A stretch of 64,000 nucleotides of DNA, taken from contig NZ_CP109273.1 in assembly GCF_045209745.1 (NCBI RefSeq), forward strand, positions 2,790,001 through 2,854,000, read 5' to 3'. Positions 53,119 through 61,296 of this stretch are shown piece by piece. A program made the translations under genes and the position numbers. This stretch comes from Micromonospora sp045209745 (GTDB lineage: Bacteria; Actinomycetota; Actinomycetes; Mycobacteriales; Micromonosporaceae). The notes under the pieces are model-generated. The model worked only from the letters and a program-made list of their open reading frames with translations, did not search any database and was not told the origin of the DNA. Position 1 is the first letter of the stretch. Every line of letters starts with the position of its first letter.

Positions 53119-56100
53119 TTACAGTCGCGCGCACTGGCCCGACGCGGGGCCCTTTACGCTGTTCGGCCGGCTCTCGTTCACCGGGGCCGGGGTGTTACCC
53201 GAGCAGGCCAGCGGCCCGCTGATGGTGTTCCCGGCGACAACCACCGGCTGGCTGCCGGTGTTGCTGTTGACGGAGATCGGACCGCCGACGGTGACCGTGT
53301 CGATCCGTACTCCGCCGGTGTTGGCGGTGACCGACAGCGGGCCGTTGACCTTGCCCTTGATGATCTTCAGCTCGCCGGTCGCGCCGGACACCGTCACCGG
53401 GCCGGACACCGTCACACCGGAGAGGTCGAACAGCACCGGGCGGGTGGCGGAGACCGGACCGCTGATGGTGCCGCCGGTGGCCACCAGCGAGGCACCCGGG
53501 TTGACCGTGACCGGGCCGGAGACCGTGGCGTTCTCCAGGCAGGTCAGGCCGGCCGTGACTACCAGCGGCTTGTTGTACTGGCCCGTGATGGTCGTGGTGC
53601 ACTGCGGGCCGGCCTGGCCGATCGCCGACCGCGGCTGGGTGTCCGCGGTCACCGGCGAGTTCGCGGCGAAGTAGCTCACCAGCATGGTGAGGTCGTTGTC
53701 GCCGGTGGTGGCCGGGTTGGTGCCCTTGCCGAGGGTGGTGAAGTTGTCACCACCGGCGGCGAGGAACGAGTTCATCGTGACTCGGTAGGTGCCCGCCGGG
53801 TCGAGTGGGGTGCCGTTGAGCTTGATCGAGGTGATCCGCGAGCCCTTGGGCGCCTCGGGGTTGTAGGTGTAGCTGAACCCCTTCGACACACCGAGCCACA
53901 GCACCGGGCGGGACGCGCCGTCCGGCTGCCACTGCTCCTCCAGCACCTGCTTGACCTGGGCACCGGTGTAGCTCTTGGTGGCCACGTCGTTGGCGAACGG
54001 CTGGACGGCGAAGGCGTCGGCGTAGGTCACCGTGCCGTCGGTCCGGTAGAGCAGGTCGGCCCGCAGGCCACCGGGGTTCATGAACGCGATCTGCGCACCA
54101 CCCCGGCCGGCGTCCTTGGTCCCGGCGAGCTGCACGTCGGCGATGAGGTTCCCCAGCGCCGACTCCTTGCCCCGGTCCTCGGCACCGGTGGCGCTGTAGG
54201 CCCGCTTCACGTCGGCGGTGATCGAGCCGAGCTTCTGCTTGCCCAGCTCGGCGGCCTTGGTCTTGGCGGCGGCCACGATGTCGGCCACCGCCGGGTCCTG
54301 CGGCGCGCCGACCACGTCGACCAGCTGCGCGTCGGCGGCGGTCACCGAGCCCGTGTTCGGGTCGAAGGTGAGCGCGACCTTGCCCAACCGCAGGCCGTAG
54401 TCCTCGGCCTGGACCACCGGACGCAGCTTGTCTGACCCGGGGACCGGAAGCTTGAACGCGTACGGCTGGTGGGTGTGACCGCTGAAGATCGCGTCGATGG
54501 TGGCGTTGACCCGGGTGAACTTGCCAAAGACCGGGTCGTTGGCCAGCGCCTCGGCGGAGGTGATGTTCTCCGTCGCGGCGCCCTCGTGCGCGAGCAGCAC
54601 CACCACGTCGGCCTCACCGTTGTCCGGGTTGCCGTCCTTGAGCTGGCCGGCCACCAGGTTGGCCTCGGCCACCGGGTCGCGGAAGGTCAGGCCGGCGATG
54701 CCGTCCGGGCTGACCAGCGACGCGGTCTGCTCGGTCACCACGCCGACGAAGCCGACCCGGACCCCACCGATGGTGCTGACCGAGTGCGCCGACAGCGCCC
54801 GGGTGTCGCCGCGGTAGACGTTGGCGCCCAGGTACGGGAAGTCGGCGCGGTCGGACACCCGGCCGGTGAGGTCGGCGACGCCCTTGTCGAACTCGTGGTT
54901 GCCGACCGCCGAGGCGACCAGCCCGCTGGCGTTCAACGCGTCGATCGTCGGGGCGTCCCCGTCGATCGCCGAGATGAACGTGGACGCGCCGATGTTGTCA
55001 CCCGCGGAGACGAAGGCCGTGTTCGGGTTCTGCGCCCGCAGCTGGCCGACCAGGCCGGCGAGCTGAGCGGCGCCGCCGACAGGCTGACCACCCACGGTGG
55101 CCGGGGACTCCAGCCGGCCGTGGAAGTCGTTGATGCTCAGCAGCTGCAGGTTGACCGGCTTCGCGCTGGTGCTGATGCCCACCACGACCGGGTTGTGGTC
55201 GCTGGCCCGGTACGGGGTCGGCTCGTAGAAGGCCGCCAGACCGTCGTACTCGAAGGCGAACGACTCGACCGCGTTGATCTGCCAGACATCGACCCCGGTG
55301 ATCCGCGACGCCAGCGACGGCGAGGCGAGAGTGTGGTCGAGGGAGCCGGACTCGCCACCGAACACGTAGGTGGCCTTCCCGGTGTCGTTCAGGTCCTTGA
55401 ACTGCTTGCCGTAGAGGACCTGCATCGGGTCCTCCTGGGTGTAGGCGTTGAAGTCACCCAGCAGGAGCACGTCCTCGGTGCCGCTGTCGGCCTTGACCCG
55501 GTCGACGAAGGTGGTCAGCGCCTTGGCCTGCCGGACCCGGTCGCCGTTCCAACTGCCCTGACCGTCACCGGCGTCGGCGTTGTCGCCGGTGCCCGTGCCG
55601 CTCTTGGACTTGAGGTGGTTGACGACCACGGTGAACGAGATCTTCCCCGCGGTGAAGGTCTGCGCGATCGGCTCACGGGCGTTGAACCAGACCGTCTCGT
55701 CGTTGACCGACCGCCCCAGGCCCTTCGGCTGGACCTTCGCCGGCTTGAAGATGATCGCCGTGGTGATGAAGTCCTGCTGGTCCGGGCCGGGCAGCTCCGC
55801 CGGGGTGCGGACGTAGTCCCACGTCCCCGCGCCGTCCTTCACGTTGAGCGCGTTCACGAGGCGCTTCAGCGCCTGCTGCGGGTCGCTGGTGTTGAACCGG
55901 ACCGAGTTCTCAATCTCCTCAAGGCCCACCACGTCGGCGCCCAGGGCGCTGATCGCCGCAACGATCTTCGCCTCCTGCTTGGCCAGCCCGGCCTCGTTCG
56001 CCGCGCCCCGGGCGTCGCCGCCGAAGTGCACGAAGTAGTTGAGGACGTTGAAGCTGGCCACCCGGATGTCCCCGCCGACGTTCGCCGGGGCCGAGGTGCG

Positions 56101-57492
56101 CGGGTTGGTGGCCTTGAAGGTGGTGCGGTCGACCGTCGAGGTGTCCGCGCTGACCGGGTTGGCCGGCTGCAGGCGCCACTCGTTGAAGCCGTACGACAGC
56201 ACGACCGGCCCATACGCCTCGACCGAGTCGCCGACCCGCAGCGGGTTCTCCTTGGACAGGTACGGCGGCAGCAGCCCGGAGGTGGACAGGTTGGTGGTCT
56301 TGCCGTCGTCGAGCAGGACCCGGCGGAGCTTGTTGTCGGCGATCACCTGCTTCGCCGCGTCCGAACCCGGCCGGGCGACGTCGGTCGCGTTCGCGGCCGG
56401 ACGGTCACCGGCAGCCAGCACGACCTCGCCGTACCGGTTGGTGTTGTACACCTCGGAGACGGTGTACTGGCCGACCGGCGCCACCAGCATCGACTCGACC
56501 GACTCGCGGGCGTCGTCGGCCAGCGGCAGGCTGACCGGGACCGGGGCCGGCAGCGTCGCGCCGTGCTCGCAGATCTGCACGTCGCCCTTGGCGGCGATGG
56601 TCAACTGAGTAAGGCCGTTGAACTCGCTCGCCGTGCCGCTGACCCGTACCCGGTCGCCGATCGCGGTCGCCGGGTGGTTGGCGGTGTTCGTCGTCAGGTA
56701 CACGAAGATGCCGTCGGAGGCGGTGCCGCCGGTGACCGGACGGTCTCCGCCGCTGCCGGCGGTCTGCACGTAGACACCGTTGTAACCACCGGTGCGGTGG
56801 TCAGCGGTCACCACACCCTCGACGGTGACCCGGGTGCCCGCCAGCGACGTGGCGCTGCCCGTGCCCTGAACCTCCGCGATGGTGCGGTCGACGGTGACGG
56901 TGCAGCCGATGCCCGGGTCCGGATCCGGATCCGGGTTACCGCCGCCGTTACGGGCACCGAACGTGTTGGCCGCCGGGGCGTTCCAGGTGCCCTTGATCTT
57001 CTGCAGCGACTGACCGACCGGGGTGCTGGTGCTCTCCTTGACCCCGATGTCGATGCCGGTCAACCCGTTGGCCGGGCCGCCGATCGCGGTGAAGGTTCCC
57101 CCGTAGGTGAGGAACTCCGCCACCGAGCTGGTGGGGGAGACCAGCGCGACGCCGTCGGGGTCGCCATTCTGGATGCCGTTGACCGGGTATTCGGCGACGA
57201 CGACGCCAGCCGCCGGGACCGCGCCGCTCAGCGTACGGGTGTTGTACGCCGCACCGTTCGCGCCGTTGTAGAGAACGATCTGCCAGCCGCTCAGGTCGAA
57301 GCCGACCGGCGCCTCAATCTCGATCGCCTCGCCGACATCGGTACCGGCGTTGTCATAGTGGATCTCACTGATAAAGGGGTCCGGGGCCGCTGATTCGGCC
57401 AGCGCGGGCGCCCCGCTGGTCAAGAGGAGCGCGCCGCTTGCGAGGAGGACGCCGAACACGTTTTGTGTTCGTTTACGCCTGTTCCGGTCCAT
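53119..57492 (-). CDS. Giant secreted ExeM/NucH-type nuclease fused to 5'-nucleotidase
   Basis: The 1457-residue extracellular protein has a signal peptide (QNVFGVLLASGALLLTSGAPALA) and a lamin-tail-like domain (about 35-165). An OB-fold region (about 215-340) precedes the ExeM-like endo/exonuclease/phosphatase domain (about 480-770), with FNVLNYF, VGLEEIEN, NHLKSKSG, LGDFNAY and DHNPVVV. The metallophosphatase/5'-nucleotidase part (about 780-1290) carries INDFHGRLE, SAGDNIGAS, VGNHEFDKG, SGHTHQPY and a 5'-nucleotidase C-terminal domain. The last 160 residues are GPVTV/GPISV repeats. It probably degrades extracellular DNA and dephosphorylates the nucleotides, a phosphate-scavenging route. ATG 57490-57492 has CGGAGG upstream. 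Confidence 0.93.
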   Translation of the reverse strand: MDRNRRKRTQNVFGVLLASGALLLTSGAPALAESAAPDPFISEIHYDNAGTDVGEAIEIEAPVGFDLSGWQIVLYNGANGAAYNTRTLSGAVPAAGVVVAEYPVNGIQNGDPDGVALVSPTSSVAEFLTYGGTFTAIGGPANGLTGIDIGVKESTSTPVGQSLQKIKGTWNAPAANTFGARNGGGNPDPDPDPGIGCTVTVDRTIAEVQGTGSATSLAGTRVTVEGVVTADHRTGGYNGVYVQTAGSGGDRPVTGGTASDGIFVYLTTNTANHPATAIGDRVRVSGTASEFNGLTQLTIAAKGDVQICEHGATLPAPVPVSLPLADDARESVESMLVAPVGQYTVSEVYNTNRYGEVVLAAGDRPAANATDVARPGSDAAKQVIADNKLRRVLLDDGKTTNLSTSGLLPPYLSKENPLRVGDSVEAYGPVVLSYGFNEWRLQPANPVSADTSTVDRTTFKATNPRTSAPANVGGDIRVASFNVLNYFVHFGGDARGAANEAGLAKQEAKIVAAISALGADVVGLEEIENSVRFNTSDPQQALKRLVNALNVKDGAGTWDYVRTPAELPGPDQQDFITTAIIFKPAKVQPKGLGRSVNDETVWFNAREPIAQTFTAGKISFTVVVNHLKSKSGTGTGDNADAGDGQGSWNGDRVRQAKALTTFVDRVKADSGTEDVLLLGDFNAYTQEDPMQVLYGKQFKDLNDTGKATYVFGGESGSLDHTLASPSLASRITGVDVWQINAVESFAFEYDGLAAFYEPTPYRASDHNPVVVGISTSAKPVNLQLLSINDFHGRLESPATVGGQPVGGAAQLAGLVGQLRAQNPNTAFVSAGDNIGASTFISAIDGDAPTIDALNASGLVASAVGNHEFDKGVADLTGRVSDRADFPYLGANVYRGDTRALSAHSVSTIGGVRVGFVGVVTEQTASLVSPDGIAGLTFRDPVAEANLVAGQLKDGNPDNGEADVVVLLAHEGAATENITSAEALANDPVFGKFTRVNATIDAIFSGHTHQPYAFKLPVPGSDKLRPVVQAEDYGLRLGKVALTFDPNTGSVTAADAQLVDVVGAPQDPAVADIVAAAKTKAAELGKQKLGSITADVKRAYSATGAEDRGKESALGNLIADVQLAGTKDAGRGGAQIAFMNPGGLRADLLYRTDGTVTYADAFAVQPFANDVATKSYTGAQVKQVLEEQWQPDGASRPVLWLGVSKGFSYTYNPEAPKGSRITSIKLNGTPLDPAGTYRVTMNSFLAAGGDNFTTLGKGTNPATTGDNDLTMLVSYFAANSPVTADTQPRSAIGQAGPQCTTTITGQYNKPLVVTAGLTCLENATVSGPVTVNPGASLVATGGTISGPVSATRPVLFDLSGVTVSGPVTVSGATGELKIIKGKVNGPLSVTANTGGVRIDTVTVGGPISVNSNTGSQPVVVAGNTISGPLACSGNTPAPVNESRPNSVKGPASGQCARL

Positions 57493-57616
57493 CGAGATAG
57501 CCTCCGTTGGGGGGAGTTGAGCGGGTGGAGAATAAGGGGTTTTCCTGTCCATGCAATAGCCGCCAGATGTACAGAACGGGATCGATCGCCGCTAGTAATC
57601 CAACAGGAGATCCGTT

Positions 57617-57706
57617 TTACGGTTCTGTGCGGGCTTGCCGGGCGTAGCGGCTCATGTTGGCTTGAAAGGATTGCTCGATGCTCCAGCGCCTGCCGGCGAC
57701 GCCGAC
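57617..57706 (-). mobile_element. Transposase C-terminal scrap (IS701-like)
   Basis: A short minus-strand stretch (VGVAGRRWSIEQSFQANMSRY...) resembles the RW-xIEE-SFQ segment near the end of IS701-type transposases. It is only about 30 residues, followed by an unrelated tail, with no intact IS ends seen. Confidence 0.4.
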
Positions 57707-57724
57707 GGCGATCTGCGTGACGGC

Positions 57725-57901
57725 GCCGAGATCTGCGAGATCACCGGGCTGCTCGACACCAGCGGCTTCCCGCCCGGCACCCGCCTGATCGCCCGCCGGG
57801 AACGGCCTCACCCCGGTGCGCAACTGTCACTATTCGACACGATCAACGGGATGCGTCACCGGGTCGTGGCCACCGAAACCCCACCCGGCCAGGCAGGGTG
57901 A
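57725..57901 (+). mobile_element. Transposase fragment (IS1380-like), truncated at both ends
   Basis: The plus-strand frame ICEITGLLDTSGFPPGTRLI, ARRERPHPGAQLSLFDTING and MRHRVVATETPPGQ matches an internal part of IS1380-type transposases (RRE.pHPGAQL...D..GyRh..). It is about 58 codons long and lacks the DDE ends; the frame stops at 57901. Together with the minus-strand scrap it shows an eroded insertion site between the nuclease gene and the TetR gene. Confidence 0.55.
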
Positions 57902-57934
57902 ACGTCGGACGAGGCGTCGGCACCTATGCATCGC

Positions 57935-58021
57935 CTCCTTTGCTCTGCTTCAACCCAGGCAACACCGCGCGTCCGATATCCGGACACCGGGTGTTGCCTC
58001 CGCTGAAGCAGAGCAAAGGAG
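57935..58021. repeat. 87-nt nested palindrome (cruciform-like element)
   Basis: Arms of about 32 nt (57935-57966 and 57990-58021; outer block CTCCTTTGCTCTGCTTCA, inner block AGGCAACACC) are reverse complements with a few mismatches. A smaller palindrome GTCCG-ATATC-CGGAC sits at the centre. The whole element is one near-perfect hairpin, lying beside transposase scraps. It could be a MITE or a REP-like element. The rest of 57493-58186 holds no gene. Confidence 0.75.
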
Positions 58022-58186
58022 AGGACCCGAACACCCTCGCCACCGGAGGGACTCCCAGTGACCAGGCCCTGCCTTGCCGGCCCCGCCCTAACGCAACGGT
58101 GTTGACCTACTTCTCATCACTTGATCAAGGTGGGGCGGCGGTTGAGGTCGAGGCCGACGTCGTGAGCTGCCGATAGGGTCGGGCAG

Positions 58187-58831
58187 ATGAGTGTCGAGAC
58201 GGCTCCGCGCCGCCGCCGTCTGGAGCCGGACGCCCGGCGCGGGCAGATCCTGGCCTGTGCGGTCCGGCTGTTCGGTGAACGCCCGTACGCGGACGTGTCG
58301 ACCACCGACGTCGCTCGGGAGGCCGGTGTCGCTCGTGGGCTGGTCAACCACTACTTCGGCACGAAGAAGGACCTCTACCTGGAGGTTGTCCGGGTCATGG
58401 TGACCATCCCGGAGGTCGCCCTCGAACGGTTGCCCAAGGGGGACCTGCGGACCCGCGTCGACGCGAGCGTCACCTGGTTCCTCGACGTGGTGTCCCGGCA
58501 CAGCACCTCCTGGCTGGCGGCGGTCACCGCGCGGGGGATGGGCGGCGACGCCGACGTGGAGCGGGTCCTCGCCGAGGCCGAGGAGGTCGCCGCGGACCGC
58601 ATGCTCGTCGCCGTCGGGCTGGCCGGCGAGGCAGAGCACCACGAGGAGTTGCGCGGGATGGTCCGGGCGTACTGCGGGCTGGCCACGTCGACCGCCCGGG
58701 AGTGGCTCCAACGGGGCGCGTTGACCCGCGCCCAGGTGCACCTGCTGCTCACCACCACGCTGCTGACCATCGTCGAACAGGTCATCCCGCAGGTCATCGC
58801 CGGCGGCGAACCGCCTCGACCAGAGGACTGA
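58187..58831 (+). CDS. TetR family transcriptional regulator
   Basis: The 214-residue protein has the TetR DNA-binding domain RRGQILACAVRLFGERPYAD, DVAREAGVARGLVNHYFGTK (residues about 18-65) and a ligand-binding helical C-domain. It begins at ATG 58187, with weak upstream ribosome site GGTCGGG. The target is unknown; no TetR operator is obvious directly upstream. Confidence 0.92.
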   Translation: MSVETAPRRRRLEPDARRGQILACAVRLFGERPYADVSTTDVAREAGVARGLVNHYFGTKKDLYLEVVRVMVTIPEVALERLPKGDLRTRVDASVTWFLDVVSRHSTSWLAAVTARGMGGDADVERVLAEAEEVAADRMLVAVGLAGEAEHHEELRGMVRAYCGLATSTAREWLQRGALTRAQVHLLLTTTLLTIVEQVIPQVIAGGEPPRPED

Positions 58832-58887
58832 GGGCGAGCGCTGCGGACCGAGGCTGAGCGCTGAGGGTGAGCGCTGAGCGCGCCCGC

Positions 58888-59682
58888 TCAGGCGGCGCGT
58901 CGGCCGCCGGCCTGACCCGTACGCGCCGCCGGGGCGGCGTGGCGGTTGGCGGCCTGACCCGGGTACGACTCGGGGCGGACCACCCGCAGCGGCCGGTCCA
59001 CCTCGTCGGCGCCGAACCGCCAGCGTGACGGTGCCGGCTGCCGCTGCGGCGTGGGCCCACCGGGGCGCAGACCGGGCCGGGACAGCAGCACGATGACCAG
59101 GTAGCCGATCACCAGGAACCCGTGGCTGACCAGCCGTTCCCCGCCCACCGATCCGGTGGCCAGGTCGTTGACCGAGAGCAGCAGCAACGTGCCGACGAAC
59201 GCGCTGAGCATCGGCAGCAGCCCGGCGGGCGGGCTGCGGCGCACCGCCACGAAGAGGAACCCGGCGCCCACCGCCACGTTCCACGCGGCCGACTCGTGCC
59301 ACAGGTGCTGACCGGTGGGGTGCAGGTGATCGGCGGTCGCACCCCGGCCGACCTGGGCCAGGCCGAGCACCAACTGCGCCGCGCCGAGCAGCCCGAGCGC
59401 CGCGCGCAGCCTGGCGACCAGCCGGCCGCGTCCGGCCCGGCGCCGCCACCACGACCGACGGGCCGGAGCCGCAGCGATGGCGGCCAGGATCGCCTCGGTC
59501 CGGTCGGGCATTTCGGAGAGCAACCGGGTACGGACCCGACGGGTCACCGCAGCCGCCGCCGTGAACCAGGCCCGGCAATCGGCGCACCCGTCGAGGTGCC
59601 CCTGCGCCGCCGTCAGTTCGGCGGCGGTCTCCTCCCCGTCCAACTGCGCGGACAGGACCTCCCGCCACTGCTCACACCCCAT
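58888..59682 (-). CDS. Zinc-finger (zf-HC2) anti-sigma-like membrane protein
   Basis: The 264-residue protein has the N-terminal anti-sigma zinc-binding motif GHLDGCADCRAWF (H-x3-C-x2-C) preceded by MGCEQWREVLSAQLDGEE. Four helices follow, ending in an Ala/Arg/Pro-rich cytoplasmic tail. No sigma gene is next to it, so its partner is unknown. The start at ATG 59680-59682 is standard for the family. Between this gene and the TetR gene are short GAGCGCTGAGG repeats (58832-58882). Confidence 0.8.
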   Translation of the reverse strand: MGCEQWREVLSAQLDGEETAAELTAAQGHLDGCADCRAWFTAAAAVTRRVRTRLLSEMPDRTEAILAAIAAAPARRSWWRRRAGRGRLVARLRAALGLLGAAQLVLGLAQVGRGATADHLHPTGQHLWHESAAWNVAVGAGFLFVAVRRSPPAGLLPMLSAFVGTLLLLSVNDLATGSVGGERLVSHGFLVIGYLVIVLLSRPGLRPGGPTPQRQPAPSRWRFGADEVDRPLRVVRPESYPGQAANRHAAPAARTGQAGGRRAA

Positions 59683-59754
59683 GTATCGGTAGTCGCTCCG
59701 ATGGGCGCTCCGGTTCCCGGCGACCGGGGGCTGTTGTGGAATACTCGCCGGATC

Positions 59755-60795
59755 ATGACGCGTTACGGCCTGCTGATCCTGCCCGCCACCAACCGGGTGT
59801 ACGCCCGCTCCGCTGTCGACCTCACCCGGGCCGAGCTGGAGATCTTTGGCCGTTCGGCGTTGGACGGCCGGATCGGCGAGCTGGGCACCGAGATCGTCGG
59901 TGGGGCCTCCTACGTCACCTTCACCGGTGACGGGTTGACCGAGCGGGACCTGACCATGCTCGGCAACCTCTCCGCGGGCTACGCGCTGTTCGAGATCGTC
60001 GGTGAGCTGCTACGGCCGATCGAGTGGAGCCGGCTGGACCGCTACGACGACGACCTGCTCACCATCCAGAAGTACCCGGGCAAGACCAACGAGCAGTTCA
60101 CCAAGCTGCTGCTCAACGTCACTCTGCTCGCCTCGGACTGGGCCGCTGAGCTGACCAGCCGGCGGTTCCGGGTGCTCGACCCGCTCTGCGGTCGGGGCAC
60201 CACCCTCAACCAGGCGCTGATGTACGGCTTCGACGCTGCCGGGATCGAACGCGACCAGAAGGACGTCGAGGCGTACCGGGCGTTCATCACCACCTGGCTG
60301 AAGCAGAAGCGGGTCAAGCACCGGGTGCTGGAGTCGGGGCCGGTGCGGCGGGAGCGCAAGGTGGTCGGCCGGCGCGTCCGGATCGAGTTGGCGCCGAGCC
60401 GCGAGGAGCACAAGGCCGGTCAGGTGCAGTTGCTGGACGTGGTCAACGCCGACACCACCCGTTCGGCGGAGTTCTTCCGCCCGGAGACCGTCGACCTGGT
60501 CGTCGCCGACGCGCCGTACGGCGTGCAGCACGGCAGTCGTACCGCCCAGCAGGGATTGACCCGCGATCCGCTGGCGTTGCTCGCGGACGCCGCTCCGGTC
60601 TGGGCGCGGCTGCTGCGCCCCGGCGGTGCGCTCGGTATCTCCTGGAACACCCACGTAGCCAGCCGCGACGACGCGGCGGCGGCGCTGGCCGACGCCGGCC
60701 TGACCGTGGTCGACGCCGAGCCCTACCGTGCGCTGCGACACCGGGTAGACCAGTCGATCATGCGCGACGTCCTAGTAGCCCGCCGCCCAGCCTGA
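59755..60795 (+). CDS. Trm11-like/UPF0020 RNA methyltransferase
   Basis: The 346-residue protein has a THUMP-like N-terminal half and a Rossmann methyltransferase domain: motif I RVLDPLCGRGTTLNQAL, motif IV VADAPYGVQHGS (DAPY, a variant of the N/DPPY motif) and RLLRPGGALGISWN. Trm11/TrmG10-type enzymes methylate guanosine in tRNA; the actual site is not known. ATG 59755 is used; the longer open frame upstream crosses the divergent anti-sigma gene. It is followed by a C-rich tract. Confidence 0.82.
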   Translation: MTRYGLLILPATNRVYARSAVDLTRAELEIFGRSALDGRIGELGTEIVGGASYVTFTGDGLTERDLTMLGNLSAGYALFEIVGELLRPIEWSRLDRYDDDLLTIQKYPGKTNEQFTKLLLNVTLLASDWAAELTSRRFRVLDPLCGRGTTLNQALMYGFDAAGIERDQKDVEAYRAFITTWLKQKRVKHRVLESGPVRRERKVVGRRVRIELAPSREEHKAGQVQLLDVVNADTTRSAEFFRPETVDLVVADAPYGVQHGSRTAQQGLTRDPLALLADAAPVWARLLRPGGALGISWNTHVASRDDAAAALADAGLTVVDAEPYRALRHRVDQSIMRDVLVARRPA

Positions 60796-60797
60796 CC

Positions 60798-60834
60798 GCC
60801 CCCCCGCCCCCCGCCCCCCGCCCCCCGCCCCACC
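60798..60834 (-). repeat. C-rich/G-quadruplex-prone tandem tract
   Basis: The plus strand reads (CCCCCCG)n from the end of the methyltransferase gene, so the minus strand holds four or more runs of 5-7 G separated by single bases, a strong G-quadruplex motif. It abuts the palindrome at 60835. Confidence 0.75.
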
Positions 60835-60904
60835 CCTCGTCGATCTAGGTCAGATCGTCGTGAGTTGATCTCCTCGAACAACGATTCGCCCTAGATCGAC
60901 GAGG
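60835..60904. repeat. Palindromic intergenic element
   Basis: CCTCGTCGATCTAGG (60835-60849) and its reverse complement (60890-60904) flank 40 nt that can pair further (ATCGTCGT with ACAACGAT). It lies directly after the G-rich tract and before the kdp leader. Confidence 0.7.
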
Positions 60905-60963
60905 ATGGGGGCGTTCGCCTCGGCGCGCCTTCCCGTGCCGCCCCTCCTGGGGGTTGTGCCGCA

Positions 60964-60993
60964 TTTCACCTGTTTAGCGGAGCAGGTGTGAAA
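60964..60993. promoter_or_regulatory. Imperfect palindrome in kdp upstream region
   Basis: TTTCACCTG and CAGGTGTGAAA pair over about 9 bp; they lie 140-160 bp before the first kdp ORF and are AT-richer than the surroundings. Could be an operator (for example for KdpE). Unproven. Confidence 0.35.
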
Positions 60994-61059
60994 ACCACGT
61001 CAAGAAAAGGTGCGGCCCCGTCATGGTCGCGTTATGACCCCTGTCGTCCGGCAGGTTCT

Positions 61060-61114
61060 GGGGCTTTGATTGCCCCGCGCGACCGGAAGGCGGTCGCGAC
61101 GAACCTTTCCGGTC
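61060..61114 (+). promoter_or_regulatory. Double-hairpin leader of the kdp operon
   Basis: Hairpin 1 is GGGGC-TTTGATT-GCCCC (61060-61076). Hairpin 2 is GACCGGAAGG / CCTTTCCGGTC (61081-61090 with 61104-61114), ending three bases before the GAGGAG ribosome site. It does not match the ydaO consensus. Confidence 0.5.
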
Positions 61115-61126
61115 TGAGGAGTCAGC

Positions 61127-61210
61127 GTGTCTGACGTGGTGTTCGTGGTCCTGACGGTGGTGCTGTTCGCAGTGCTCGCCCTGGTGGTCCGGGCGGTGGA
61201 GAAGCTGTGA
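61127..61210 (+). CDS. Tiny membrane protein preceding kdpF (KdpF-like)
   Basis: The 27-residue single-helix protein MSDVVFVVLTVVLFAVLALV-VRAVEKL starts at GTG 61127 (TGAGGAGTCAGC upstream). Its stop overlaps the next start (GTGA). It has the size and topology of KdpF but differs in sequence, and resembles the extra small ORF found before kdpF in actinomycetes. It could stabilise the KdpABC complex. Too short for firm family assignment. Confidence 0.7.
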   Translation: MSDVVFVVLTVVLFAVLALVVRAVEKL

Positions 61211-61296
61211 ACGCGGTCAATGCCGTTGGTCTGGTGCTCGCGATCGTCCTGGGCGCGTTCCTGGTGTTCGCCCTGTTGTTTCCGGAGCGCTTCTGA
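61207..61296 (+). CDS. kdpF: KdpF, small subunit of K+-transporting ATPase
   Basis: A 29-residue single-helix peptide MNAVNAVGLVLAIVLGAFLV-FALLFPERF. The ending YPERF/FPERF is the KdpF hallmark. It overlaps the preceding ORF by four bases and kdpA by one (TGATG), so all are coupled. KdpF stabilises the KdpABC complex. Confidence 0.88.
   Translation: MNAVNAVGLVLAIVLGAFLVFALLFPERF

Noticed and set aside
54469..57393. 974-codon plus-strand frame antisense to the secreted nuclease gene
   Set aside because: Composition is Arg/Val/Asp repetitive, with no family motifs and no ribosome site; the minus-strand gene is certain.
58832..58882. Tandem GAGCGCTGAGG repeats between TetR and anti-sigma genes
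   Set aside because: Only three to four imperfect short copies; most likely a decayed spacer, with no hairpin or operator symmetry that adds meaning.
60964..61126. ydaO-type riboswitch in front of kdp
   Set aside because: The leader is structured but lacks the GGGGTGAATC, TAGGG and GTCAGCTAACC blocks found at 32143-32262.
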